NCBI RefSeq assembly: GCF_020171315.1
Contig: NZ_JAIUZP010000001.1
Span: 806,001-870,000, forward strand
Direction of reading: 5' to 3'
Length of the DNA: 64,000 bases
Source of the DNA: Pseudooceanicola nanhaiensis
GTDB taxonomy: Bacteria > Pseudomonadota > Alphaproteobacteria > Rhodobacterales > Rhodobacteraceae
A program made the position numbers and the translations under genes. Under the pieces are notes generated by a model, which worked only from the letters and a program-made list of their open reading frames with translations, searched no databases and had not been told where the DNA came from. Shown piece after piece: positions 1-8,501 of the stretch. Each line of letters opens with the position of its first letter. Position 1 is the stretch's first letter.

Positions 1-927
1 CCCGTGGGCCATGGCGCGTTCCACCCTTTCGCGCTGTGTGCGGTCGAGGGAGCCGTGGTGGATGCCGATCGGCAGGCCCTCCTCGTTGGCGAGCCAGAGG
101 TTGTGGAAGAAGATCTCGGCCTGGGCGCGGGTGTTGTGGAAGACCAGCGTGGTGCGGTGCTGGCGGATCTGGGCCAGTACCTCGGGGATCGCATAGGCCG
201 CGCCGCCGCCGGACCAGGGCGGGGGGGCCTCGACCTGCAGCATGCGGATGTCGGGATCGGGGCCGGGATCGGCAGTGAGGATCTCGCAGGGGTCCGGATG
301 GCGGGCGAGGAGACGCGCCACAGAGGCCGGGTCTTCCACCGTGGCAGAGAGGCCGACGCGCCGCAGGTCGGGGCAGAGCGCCTGAAGCCGCGAGAGCGCG
401 AGGAAGAGCTGATCGCCGCGCTTGCTTTCGGCGAGGGCGTGGATCTCGTCGATGACGACCCGTTGCAGGCCCGCGAAGATGCGCGGCGCATCCTCGTAGG
501 AGGTGAGCAGCGCGAGGCTCTCGGGCGTGGTCAGCAGGATATGCGGCGGATCGGCCCGCTGGCGTTTCTTGCGGCTGGAGGGCGTGTCGCCGGTGCGGTC
601 CTCCACGCGGATCGGCAGGCCGGCCTCCTCGATCGGGGTCGAGAGGTTGCGGCGGATGTCGGCGGCAAGCGCCTTGAGCGGCGAGATATAGAGCGTGTGG
701 AGGCCCTTGTGGCGGCCGTCGGAAAGCTCGGCCAGCGTGGGCAGGAAGCCGGCCAGCGTCTTGCCGCCGCCGGTGGGGGCGATGAGCAAGAGGGCGGGGT
801 CCGCCGCGCGGGCCAGCATGTCGCGCTGGTGCGGGTGCATCTGCCAGCCCCGTTGGGCGAACCAGCCGGAGAGCGCCTGCGGCAGCAGGGGATCGGAAGA
901 GGCGTCAGGCAGCGGCGCGTCGGACAT
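1..927 (-). CDS. Ligase-associated DEXH-box DNA helicase (Lhr-like), N-terminal part
   Basis: ATP-dependent helicase of the Lhr-like group that usually sits beside an ATP-dependent DNA ligase in bacterial DNA-damage clusters. The start is the ATG at 927 (MSDAPLPD). The 309 visible codons contain a Q-motif-like HPHQ, Walker A APTGGGKT near residue 52, a DEIH box (VVIDEIHALAES) and SAT motif III (VGLSATVED). The second RecA lobe begins (VFHNTRAQAE, IGIHHGSLDRTQRE) and the gene then leaves the window, so the C-terminal half and the downstream ligase or phosphoesterase genes cannot be seen. The family is clear from the motifs; the ligase link is inferred from family context only. Confidence 0.9.
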   Translation of the reverse strand, partial: MSDAPLPDASSDPLLPQALSGWFAQRGWQMHPHQRDMLARAADPALLLIAPTGGGKTLAGFLPTLAELSDGRHKGLHTLYISPLKALAADIRRNLSTPIEEAGLPIRVEDRTGDTPSSRKKRQRADPPHILLTTPESLALLTSYEDAPRIFAGLQRVVIDEIHALAESKRGDQLFLALSRLQALCPDLRRVGLSATVEDPASVARLLARHPDPCEILTADPGPDPDIRMLQVEAPPPWSGGGAAYAIPEVLAQIRQHRTTLVFHNTRAQAEIFFHNLWLANEEGLPIGIHHGSLDRTQRERVERAMAHG

Positions 928-1065
928 GGGAGAAGATTTAGGGACGATACCGCAGAGGTCCAGTGCGCTCTCCGCCCTCTCCGGCAGCCATGACCGGCGC
1001 GCGCCATGGGCCCCCGCCGGAGGTCCGGTGGGGGTGCCGCTTTTCGGTGCAGTCGTGGGGGCAGG

Positions 1066-1644
1066 TTACTTCAGCTTGCGGGCCAGATCGCGGGCGAGGG
1101 CCTCGATCTCGGGGTGCAGACGTTCGGCCGAGGCGTCGCCCGAATCGTCCACCCAGGCAAAGAACCGGTCCATCAGGGGCAGGAAGGTGTCGATCTCCTC
1201 CTGCGACCAGCCGGTGAGGAACTGGCCCATGATCAGGAACTTGATCGTGCGCACCGCATCCACGATGGCGCGGCCCTTGGGCGTCAGGGCGACGATGGTG
1301 CGCCGGGCGTCCTGCTGGCTGACCCCGCGTTCGGCATAGCCCAGCGAGATCACCTCGCTCACCAGACGGGAGGCGCGGGACGGGTCGATGTTGAGCCGGG
1401 TCGCCACGGTGGAGACCATGGTTTCCTGCCCCGCCTCGTGGCCGAATTCGTTGCGTGGCCCGGCGATGGCAAAGAGCACGTCCATCTTCGGCAGGTCCAG
1501 TTCCAGCCCCAGTTCGCGCAGCGCCATGCGGCCCAGTTCGCGTTTCTGTACCTGACGGCGCCACCGCTGCACGATGGCGTCGATGGCCAGGGCGCGGTCC
1601 GTCACCTCGGGGGAAATGCCCGCCTCGGCGAGGAAGCGCTTCAT
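1066..1644 (-). CDS. MarR-family transcriptional regulator
   Basis: About 192 residues with a central winged helix-turn-helix: METMVSTVATRLNIDPSRASRLVSEVISLGYAERGVSQQDARRTIVALTPKGRAIVDAV shows the MarR recognition helix and the DxR wing (in pieces: 'DPSRASRLV', 'QQDARRTIVALT'). It would bind as a dimer to the intergenic region and repress the divergent efflux pump, which is the usual MarR/EmrB-type arrangement. The ATG at 1644 has no good Shine-Dalgarno sequence; a GGAGG lies about 25 bases upstream and the frame stays open to 1836, so the N-terminus is uncertain. No ligand can be inferred from the sequence. Confidence 0.85.
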   Translation of the reverse strand: MKRFLAEAGISPEVTDRALAIDAIVQRWRRQVQKRELGRMALRELGLELDLPKMDVLFAIAGPRNEFGHEAGQETMVSTVATRLNIDPSRASRLVSEVISLGYAERGVSQQDARRTIVALTPKGRAIVDAVRTIKFLIMGQFLTGWSQEEIDTFLPLMDRFFAWVDDSGDASAERLHPEIEALARDLARKLK

Positions 1645-1749
1645 CTGGGTTTCTGCCGTCTCTATCGTCCCATCCTCCGGTGACCGGGTGTTGTTGCGGA
1701 ACGCGCCAGGGCGGCCCCGATGGCGGCATTGAAGCCGCGTTATGTCCCT

Positions 1750-1840
1750 GTTGCAATTACGGGGCGTGCCACGCAACACAATTTTCCGAAAGCGTGTAAT
1801 TGACATGCATTTGTGTTTGTCACATATATACCCCAATTAC
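1750..1840. promoter_or_regulatory. Intergenic operator/promoter region between marR and the MFS pump
   Basis: The heptamer CAATTAC occurs at 1754-1760 and 1834-1840, and its complement GTAATTG at 1796-1802, so the last two form an inverted pair. A sigma70-like promoter facing the pump has a perfect TTGACA at 1800-1805 and CATATA at 1823-1828 (17-bp spacer). The inverted heptamers therefore bracket this promoter. A second dyad, GCGTG-C-CACGC at 1764-1774, lies inside a GTTGC/GCAAC pair (1750-1754 and 1773-1777). The positions suit repression by the divergent MarR protein, but binding is inferred. Confidence 0.55.
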
Positions 1841-1915
1841 ATCTACCTGAGATCGACGCTGCCGCGGGACCCGAGGGGTCTGCGACCGGCGCCGTCGGCG
1901 TCCGAAGGAAGCAAT

Positions 1916-3451
1916 ATGTCGGAAAGCCTCCCCAATACGGAGCCCGGCTGGGACGAGATCCCGCGGCTGAAGATCATCATCGCCGCCGTGGCCTGTTGTC
2001 TTTTCCTCGCCTCGATGGGCAATACGATCGTCACCACCGCCATGCCGCTGATCGTCAGCGATCTGGGCGGGCTGGAGCATATCAGCTGGGTCGTGACGGC
2101 CTATCTGCTGGCCACAACCATGGCCGCCCCCGTCGCGGGCAAACTGGGCGACATGTTCGGACGCAAGATCGTCCTGCAGATCGCCATCGGTGTCTTCATC
2201 ATCGGCGGCATGATCTGCGGCCTGTCTCAGAGCATGTCGATGCTGGTTGGCGGGCGGCTGGTGCAGGGCCTCGGGGGCGGTGCGCTGCTCGTGGTCTCCA
2301 TGGCCGTGGTGGCCGACATCCTGCCGCCGCGCAAACGCTCTTCGGTGCAGGGCGCCTTCGGCGCGGTCTTCGGCATCTCCACCGTGATCGGCCCGCTGGT
2401 GGGCGGCTTCGTGGTCGAGGTGCTGAACTGGCACTGGATCTTCTTCCTGCCGGTGCCGGTGGCCATGCTGGCGGCCACCGTCCTGACCATCGCGCTGGAA
2501 AGCCCCGAGCAGAAGCCGCACACCATCGACTTCGCGGGCGCGGGCCTGCTGGCCGTGCTGCTGAGCTCGATCATCGTGGTGGCCAATATCGGCGGCACGA
2601 TGGTGCCCTGGGCCTCGACGCCGGTTTACCTGCTGATGGGGACGATCCCCGTGGCGCTGGTGTTCTTCATTCTGGTCGAGCGCCGCGCGGCAGAGCCGGT
2701 GCTGCCGATGATGCTGTTCCGGATCAACAACTTCGTCGTCTCCAACGTGGTGGGCTTCTGCGTGGGCGTCTGCATGTTCGGCACCATCGCCTTCCTGCCG
2801 ATGCTGCTGCAGGTCGTGAAGGGCCTCGACCCGGTGGAATCCGGTCTCTACCAGATCCCGATGATGCTGGCGCTCTTCGGGACCGGTTTCACCACGGGGC
2901 GGTTCATCACGGCGACCGGGCGCTACAAGATCCTGCCGACGATTTCGACCGGGGTGCTGTGCGTGGGCACGCTGCTGATGACCACCGTCACGCGCGAGAC
3001 CCCGAACTGGCTGATCGTGATCTACGTGATGCTGATCGGCGTGGGCATCGGGCCTGTGATGACCGTCAACATCACGGCGATCCAGAACTCGATCCCGCGG
3101 TCCTTCATGGGCGTGGGCACGGCGAGCGCGAACATGTTCCGCCAGATCGGCGGCTCGCTGGGGACCTCAGTCTACGGCGCGATCTTCGCGGCGGGCCTCG
3201 TGACGCACCTGCACGGGATGCTGCCCGCAGGCTTCAGCGGCGCGGTGACGACCCAGACCATTGCGGCGCTGCCCGTGGAGATGCAGGGCGCGGCCCTCGA
3301 TGCCTTCGCGGCAGCGTTACGTCCGACCTATCTCGTCTCGGCAATCGCGGCGGGGATCGCCTTCCTCGTGTCGCTGCGGATGATCGAGAACCCGCTGGCC
3401 GATACGCTGGCCCCGGTGGAGCCTGTGCGCCGGCAGACCCCGGCGGAATAA
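1916..3451 (+). CDS. DHA2-type (14-TM) MFS multidrug efflux transporter
   Basis: Proton-coupled inner-membrane drug exporter of the EmrB/QacA class, 511 residues. The start is the ATG at 1916 behind GAAGGAAG. Motif A, GKLGDMFGRK, lies between TM2 and TM3 near residue 75; antiporter motif C is read as GPLVGGFVVE in TM5, and about 14 hydrophobic segments can be counted. The gene is divergent from the marR gene with shared candidate operators and is followed by a rho-independent terminator. There is no membrane-fusion partner beside it, so it may work alone or with an unlinked partner. Substrates are unknown. Confidence 0.88.
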   Translation: MSESLPNTEPGWDEIPRLKIIIAAVACCLFLASMGNTIVTTAMPLIVSDLGGLEHISWVVTAYLLATTMAAPVAGKLGDMFGRKIVLQIAIGVFIIGGMICGLSQSMSMLVGGRLVQGLGGGALLVVSMAVVADILPPRKRSSVQGAFGAVFGISTVIGPLVGGFVVEVLNWHWIFFLPVPVAMLAATVLTIALESPEQKPHTIDFAGAGLLAVLLSSIIVVANIGGTMVPWASTPVYLLMGTIPVALVFFILVERRAAEPVLPMMLFRINNFVVSNVVGFCVGVCMFGTIAFLPMLLQVVKGLDPVESGLYQIPMMLALFGTGFTTGRFITATGRYKILPTISTGVLCVGTLLMTTVTRETPNWLIVIYVMLIGVGIGPVMTVNITAIQNSIPRSFMGVGTASANMFRQIGGSLGTSVYGAIFAAGLVTHLHGMLPAGFSGAVTTQTIAALPVEMQGAALDAFAAALRPTYLVSAIAAGIAFLVSLRMIENPLADTLAPVEPVRRQTPAE

Positions 3452-3474
3452 GGCTTCGCGTGACGTGAAGAGCG

Positions 3475-3506
3475 GCCCCGGCAGTGTCCGGGGCTGTTTT
3501 CGTTTT
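3475..3506 (+). terminator. Rho-independent terminator after the MFS gene
   Basis: A 7-bp GC stem, GCCCCGG/CCGGGGC (3475-3481 and 3488-3494), with a 6-base loop is followed by TGTTTTCGTTTT. It lies 24 bases after the stop codon. Confidence 0.85.
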
Positions 3507-4021
3507 GGGGAGATGGCGAGACGTCCGCCTATGCGCGTCTCCCCACCAGTGGCGTCTTCTAACGCTCCCGCATATCTTCACCGGTGGTGTTTGCCGCCTG
3601 CGCGGGACAAGGCCGCAGGCCGCCGCGCATCGCCGGCGCGCCCCCACGCGGCGGCGATTTGGTGAGGCTGGGCGGTGCCTGGATGGGACACGATATGCTT
3701 GGCTGAAATAAACTGCTCGCCAGAGAGGTTCGGATCGCCTCCGCGCGCGCCGTCGATGCGCGGCTCGGCGTTCATGGGTGAGCGGGTAGGCGAGGCAGAG
3801 ACGTTGGAGGCATTCAGAGGCGCGGCTCGAAACCCGGGAGGCATCGCCTTCGCGATGGAAGGCGCCCCCTTAGACCGCCAAGGGTTTCGGGACGGGTGGC
3901 CCGGCTGCGAGCAGCAGGAACCGGGCCACCCTGACCGGGACTGGCAGGTCCCGGCGCCCTGTCCGCAGCGCGCGATACACGCGGCTTTCTGCGGCGTGCG
4001 GCCCTCGGGCCGCACGGGTCC
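3507..4021. other. Gene-free stretch with three successive hairpins
   Basis: No convincing gene: the open frames here have no family signature or good ribosome-binding site. The right part holds three perfect inverted repeats: 11-bp arms at 3894-3904/3921-3931 (GGGTGGCCCGG), 7-bp arms at 3935-3941/3948-3954 (CCGGGAC), and 10-bp arms at 3995-4004/4007-4016 (CGTGCGGCCC). The last sits 6 bases past the stop of the leftward AAA+ gene and could end its transcript, although no T-run follows. Nothing recognisable is seen in 3507-3890. Confidence 0.6.
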
Positions 4022-5338
4022 TCATTTGACGATCTTCTCGTCCTTGACGAACATGTTGGCCCAGGCCCGGTCGATCAGTTCCGGCGACATCTGGTAGGGG
4101 ATGCCTTCGAATTTGCAGATCGAGATCATCTGGTCGATCAGGAAGACCGGCTGGTAATTGGCGAAGGTGTTGTTGATCGTCGGGTACTTGTTCTTCAGCA
4201 GGTGGACAAGCGCCGGCTCCGACAGGGGCATCTTCTTCTTCCGCGCCACGAGGGCGAAGATCTTGAGGAAGTTCTCCTGGTTCGGGCCGTCGATCTTGAT
4301 CTTGAAGAAGATCCGCCGCAGCGCGGCCTGGTCGAAGATCTCGTTCGGGTGGAAGTTGGTCGAGAAGACCACCAGCGTGTCGAAGGGCACCTCGAACTTC
4401 TCGCCCGACTGCAGGGCGAGGATGTCGCGGTTTTCCTCCAGCGGCACGATCCAGCGGTTCACCAGTTTCTGCGGCGGCTCTGCCTGACGGCCAAGGTCGT
4501 CGACGATGAAGACGCCGCCGGTGGCCTTGAGCTGCAGCGGCGCCTGATAGGTGCGCGCGGTGGGGTTGTAGACGAGGTCCAGCATGTCCAGCGACAGCTC
4601 GCCCCCGGTGATCACCGTGGGACGCTCGCAACGGACATAGCGGCTGTCGAACCGGTTGGCAGACCGGCGCAGCTGGGTCGGATCGTCTTCCTGCTCCTCG
4701 GCGGCGGTGTGCACGATGGGGTCGTAGACAGTGATGACCTGACCGGAATATTCGATCGCGCGGGGCACGTAGATCCGATCCCCGATGGCATCGCGTATCC
4801 CGTTCGAGATCGAGCTTTTCCCGTTGCCGGGCGGGCCGTACATCAGGATCGACCGGCCCGCGCTGACGGCCGGGCCGAGCGAGGAAATCAGATCGGGCGG
4901 CAGCACGAGGTCGCCCATGGCGGCGGTCAGACGGTCCCGGGTGATCTGGATGTTGCGGATCGACTGCCGTTTGACCTGTTCGGCATAGATCTCCAGCGGT
5001 ACGGGCATCGGCCCGTAATATTCCGACTGGGCAAGCGCATCGAGCGCCCGGGCGCGACCGTTGTCGGTCAGCTGATAGCCCATTTCGCCCGAGAGTTCGG
5101 CACCGCGCTGGCCCGTCGCCTCGATCAGCGCCTGTTCGCGGGCGAGGTCGATCAGTTCCTGCGTCACGCCCGCGGGCAGGCACAGGGCCCGCGCCACGCG
5201 GGGCACGGTCTCCACGTTCTTCCGGAACATGGTCTTCAGAAGCACGTCGCGCATCATCACGATGGGCAGGTGCATCTCTTCAAGGGTCCGCGGGGGAGGC
5301 GGAGCAAGGACGCCCGATGAGGGAGCTTGCATATTCAT
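4022..5338 (-). CDS. MoxR-like AAA+ ATPase next to the Tad locus
   Basis: A 438-residue cytoplasmic ATPase. Residues ~20-125 resemble a winged-helix or adaptor domain (VPRVARALCLPAGVTQELI, GYQLTDNGRARA). The AAA+ core has Walker A GPPGNGKS at 168-175, Walker B GGVFIVDD ending at D280/D281, sensor 1 (VVFSTNFHP) and an arginine-rich AALRRIFFKI segment. The substrate is unknown. Genes like this lie near Tad pilus clusters in other Rhodobacterales as I recall, so a role in pilus or envelope remodelling is possible but only inferred. ATG 5338 is used; ATG 5332 is an alternative. Confidence 0.75.
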   Translation of the reverse strand: MNMQAPSSGVLAPPPPRTLEEMHLPIVMMRDVLLKTMFRKNVETVPRVARALCLPAGVTQELIDLAREQALIEATGQRGAELSGEMGYQLTDNGRARALDALAQSEYYGPMPVPLEIYAEQVKRQSIRNIQITRDRLTAAMGDLVLPPDLISSLGPAVSAGRSILMYGPPGNGKSSISNGIRDAIGDRIYVPRAIEYSGQVITVYDPIVHTAAEEQEDDPTQLRRSANRFDSRYVRCERPTVITGGELSLDMLDLVYNPTARTYQAPLQLKATGGVFIVDDLGRQAEPPQKLVNRWIVPLEENRDILALQSGEKFEVPFDTLVVFSTNFHPNEIFDQAALRRIFFKIKIDGPNQENFLKIFALVARKKKMPLSEPALVHLLKNKYPTINNTFANYQPVFLIDQMISICKFEGIPYQMSPELIDRAWANMFVKDEKIVK

Positions 5339-5515
5339 CGTCTTCTGCCTGTACCTAGCGTTCTACCACTATCCGCCTTGGGCGGTGCTTTGTTACCCTG
5401 TGACCGTCCGACGTTGCGGTCCAGTCCACCCTTTACACACTGGCGCCGCGCTGCAGCTTTCTCGTGCATTGTCCACATAGCGCCGTTAGGTTCGCTTAAA
5501 ACTTACGAGGGCAGT

Positions 5516-7093
5516 ATGAACAGGGCAGCGCCACGTTTTTTTTGGGGCATTTTACTCGCATATATCCTGCTGCAATCGGTTCTTCTGTGGCTGCGCGGCG
5601 GTTTCTACATGTCGTTGCACGAAGGCGACATGCTGCACCTCGCGGACATTGTTCTGCGCATGCATATGGGGCAGGTGCCGCATCTCGACTTCACCACGCC
5701 GCTTGGGGGATGGGGCTTCCAGCCCATGGTTTTCCTTGCGGATATGGGGTTTCCGCTCGGCAAGGCGATGGTCTGGTCCCAGATTCTGGTCGCGCTGATC
5801 CTGCTGCCCGCGATCGGTTGGGTGGCGCTCAGCCGCTTTGGTCCCGCGCTCGCACTGGCCTTCGGGCTGGGCGAGGTGATGCTGATCACCGGGCTGATCC
5901 ATGGCGAAACCGCGGCAGCGGTCAGCCTCTCCATGCACTACAATCGCTGGGCCTGGGCCATCGGGTTCCTCGTGGCGGTCATGGTGCTGCTGCCGCCGCG
6001 GGCCGGGGAGGATGCGCGTTCGGTCCGGATCGACGGTGTGCTGATCGGCCTGGCGATGGCGGCGCTTGCCATGATCAAGGTGACCTATTGCTTGGCGCTT
6101 GCCGTGCCTGCGCTGATCATGCTGCCGGTGCTGGGGCGGGTGCGGGTCCTTCTCTGGGCGCTCGGCGTCTCCTTCGCCGTGCTGGCCGTCGTCGCCGTGG
6201 TGGAGGGCCCCGCCTACTGGATCGGCTATGCCAACGACCTGCTGGGCACGACCCAATCGGCGCGCAAGTATCCCGGGCCGCCCTTCGCGGGCGTGGTCTT
6301 CTCGCCTGCCTATACGGCGGGGACGGCGGCGGCAGTGGCGGCAGTGATCCTGCTCGCGCGGCAGGCTCAGACGCGGAACATGGCGCGCGGGGCCTTTCTC
6401 TTCGTGGCGGGGTTCATCGTCATCACCTGGCAGAACTTCGGCACCGATCCCTATTGGCTTGCCTTCCTGGCCCTGTTCCTCGCGGCGCTGATCGAACGTG
6501 AGGCCGTGCCGGGGAAGGGGGCCTTGGCCGGGGTTGCGCTTGTCGCGCTCACGCTCTTCACGCCGGTGCTTCTGAACCTCGCCTGGTCGCCCCTGCGCCA
6601 CGTGCTGGCCGATGCCGGGGACTACCGCCCGCTGAGCGAAACCCATGGGGAGGTCGCCGGGATCTACCTGCTGCGCGAGCGGAGCGAGGCCGCCAAGGCA
6701 GAGCGGGTGCTGATCGAGACCGGCGAGCCGGAGGTGACGGAGTTCGAGGGACGGAGCCTTCCGGCCTGCGCCTACAAGGGCTCCATCGTGACGCTGACCG
6801 AAACCGAGCTGAAGCAGCTGGCAGACATGGGGCTGACAGGGGGCCCGCAGCCTCTGGTGGCGGACCTCGTGTCGCCGCACTGGATCGTCTCGGACTTCAC
6901 GCCGCTGCCCGGAGGGGCGCCCTGGACCTATGTCGGCGCGCCGGGGCTAGCGGCGGCCGGGCACCTGATGGTGCCGCTCTGCGCGATCGACGGCCGGGTG
7001 CAAGCCCGCGTGCTGGAGGCGGTGGAGGAGAGCGGCCGCACGCTGTCGCTGGTGGGCGAAACGCAGCTGTTCCTGCTCTACCGGATCGAGTGA
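5516..7093 (+). CDS. Polytopic inner-membrane protein, possible GT-C-like glycosyltransferase
   Basis: A 525-residue protein with roughly 10-11 hydrophobic helices in residues 10-390 and a soluble C-terminal domain of about 140 residues. The first periplasmic loop carries acidic and aromatic residues (HEGDMLHLADIV, DFTTPLGGWGF), as in polyprenyl-phosphate-dependent GT-C transferases, but I cannot assign a family. The ATG at 5516 follows ACGAGGG. It is divergent from the AAA+ ATPase and convergent with cpaA, 13 bases away. Glycosylation of a surface structure is a guess from topology alone. Confidence 0.6.
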   Translation: MNRAAPRFFWGILLAYILLQSVLLWLRGGFYMSLHEGDMLHLADIVLRMHMGQVPHLDFTTPLGGWGFQPMVFLADMGFPLGKAMVWSQILVALILLPAIGWVALSRFGPALALAFGLGEVMLITGLIHGETAAAVSLSMHYNRWAWAIGFLVAVMVLLPPRAGEDARSVRIDGVLIGLAMAALAMIKVTYCLALAVPALIMLPVLGRVRVLLWALGVSFAVLAVVAVVEGPAYWIGYANDLLGTTQSARKYPGPPFAGVVFSPAYTAGTAAAVAAVILLARQAQTRNMARGAFLFVAGFIVITWQNFGTDPYWLAFLALFLAALIEREAVPGKGALAGVALVALTLFTPVLLNLAWSPLRHVLADAGDYRPLSETHGEVAGIYLLRERSEAAKAERVLIETGEPEVTEFEGRSLPACAYKGSIVTLTETELKQLADMGLTGGPQPLVADLVSPHWIVSDFTPLPGGAPWTYVGAPGLAAAGHLMVPLCAIDGRVQARVLEAVEESGRTLSLVGETQLFLLYRIE

Positions 7094-7106
7094 TGCCGCC
7101 GGGCCC

Positions 7107-7601
7107 TCAGGTGCCGTAGAGGGCGCCGAGGGCAAGGTAGATCACCAGCGCGGGCCCGAGGGACAGGCCCATCGGGTAGTCCCGCGCCCGGGTCCAGCTT
7201 TCCCAGTTCGGGGCGAGGCGGCGCAGCGCGGTCCGCTTGGCGATCCGATGGGTGACAAAGCCGGTGGCCAGCGTCACCGCAAGGATCATCAGCGCCAGAC
7301 GGATGTCGCCGGGGGCGATGAAGGGGGCGGCGGCGGCGATGAACTTGGCATCGCCCGCCCCGAAGAGCCCAAGGGCATTGGCCAGCATGCCCGCCAGCAG
7401 CACCACCACCAGCGCCAGCAGACGCCAGCCATAGGTGCCGAAGGGCAGCACGAAGGGGCCGATCACCACGAAGACCGCGGCCAACAGAAGCACGGTGCGG
7501 TTCGAGATCCGCATCGCGGCAAGGTCGGTCCAGACCACATGCGCGCAAAGCGGAAGGACGAAGGGCAGAAAGACGGCGGCAGCGACGCTGGAGATCTCCA
7601 T
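7107..7601 (-). CDS. cpaA: Prepilin peptidase TadV/CpaA
   Basis: Membrane aspartyl peptidase that cleaves the leader of Flp prepilins, 164 residues with about six TM helices. The two catalytic aspartates are visible: D26 in the motif WTDLAAMRISN, and D84 in the motif GAGDAKF. It is the short A24 form without a methyltransferase domain, as usual for Tad systems. It is the last gene of the leftward tad cluster, 8 bases after tadD. Its expected substrates are the pilins at 17732-17917 and 17445-17624. Confidence 0.92.
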   Translation of the reverse strand: MEISSVAAAVFLPFVLPLCAHVVWTDLAAMRISNRTVLLLAAVFVVIGPFVLPFGTYGWRLLALVVVLLAGMLANALGLFGAGDAKFIAAAAPFIAPGDIRLALMILAVTLATGFVTHRIAKRTALRRLAPNWESWTRARDYPMGLSLGPALVIYLALGALYGT

Positions 7602-7609
7602 GACGTCGG

Positions 7610-8467
7610 TCAGCCTGCGCCGGTGCCTTCCAGCGCGCGCAGCGAACGCACGGCGGCTTCGAAATACTGCGGGTGGGTCTCGATCGCCTCGCGCAGCAGC
7701 GCCTTGCCGGTCTCGACATCGCCCTGCTTGATCGCGGTCAGCCCCATGGTGTGCAGCAGCTCGGCCCGTTCCACCTGCGTCATCTGCAGCACGGGCAGGC
7801 TGTAATCGCGCTGTGCCCCGCGCGCCATGACAAGGTTGTTCTTGGCGGTGAAGAGGGTGGGGTCCTGCTTGACCGCTTCGCCGAAGAGCTGTTCCGCGCC
7901 CGAGTAATCGCCGCGGGTCAGCTTGGAGAAGCCCCAGTTGTTCAGCACACCCGCAGGCGTCGTGGTCAGGCCAACGGCGGTTTCATAGAAACTGTCAGCC
8001 TTCTGCCATTCCTTGTTGCTGTCGGCGATCATCGCCTCCAGCCGGTAGCGCTTGTAGGTCTCGAAGGTGGGCGGGATCGTGTCGAGCACGGCATCCGCCT
8101 CTTCCCACTTGTTGGCCCGGATCAGCGCATCGGCATAATTCACCCGGTCCTCGTTGGTGGCGTCCTTGTGCTGGGTGATCCGGGCCCAGACCGGCACCGC
8201 CTCCACCGGGCGCTTGGCCCGCACGAGAGAGCTGCCGAGGCCCCGCATCAGGTCGATCCGCTCGGGGTTCTCCGCCAGCGTGCGCTGGAAATAGGAGACC
8301 GCCTCGTTCGGGTCACCGACGGTCAACATGATGTCGCTGAGGTTGCTTTCGTCCACGACGTTCACGTTGCGGAACGCACGTTCGACCTCTGCTTCGCTGG
8401 TCCGCGAGCAAGCGGCGGTCAGGGACACGCCTGCAAGGCAGACGCTCAGAATCAGGGAGTGGCGCAT
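7610..8467 (-). CDS. tadD: TadD-like TPR lipoprotein of the Tad pilus
   Basis: Outer-membrane-associated assembly factor, probably acting as a pilotin or scaffold for the CpaC secretin. 285 residues with a lipoprotein signal (SLTAAC, lipidated Cys near residue 20) followed by TPR-like repeats: NEAVSYFQRTLAENPERID, DRVNYADALIRANKWEEAD, AGVLNNWGFSKLTRGDYSGAEQLFGEAVKQDP, GLTAIKQGDVETGKALLREAIETHP (each shorter in the protein than a full array). It lies between another TPR lipoprotein and cpaA in a tightly spaced operon. Confidence 0.88.
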   Translation of the reverse strand: MRHSLILSVCLAGVSLTAACSRTSEAEVERAFRNVNVVDESNLSDIMLTVGDPNEAVSYFQRTLAENPERIDLMRGLGSSLVRAKRPVEAVPVWARITQHKDATNEDRVNYADALIRANKWEEADAVLDTIPPTFETYKRYRLEAMIADSNKEWQKADSFYETAVGLTTTPAGVLNNWGFSKLTRGDYSGAEQLFGEAVKQDPTLFTAKNNLVMARGAQRDYSLPVLQMTQVERAELLHTMGLTAIKQGDVETGKALLREAIETHPQYFEAAVRSLRALEGTGAG

Positions 8468-8501
8468 TTGCTGCGTCCTTTTACTGCCTCGGGCCTCGAT
8501 A

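Noticed and set aside
3507-4021. Possible small genes or a tRNA in the gap after the MFS transporter.
   Set aside because: No cloverleaf with a TTCGA arm could be drawn, and the open frames lack ribosome-binding sites and family signatures.
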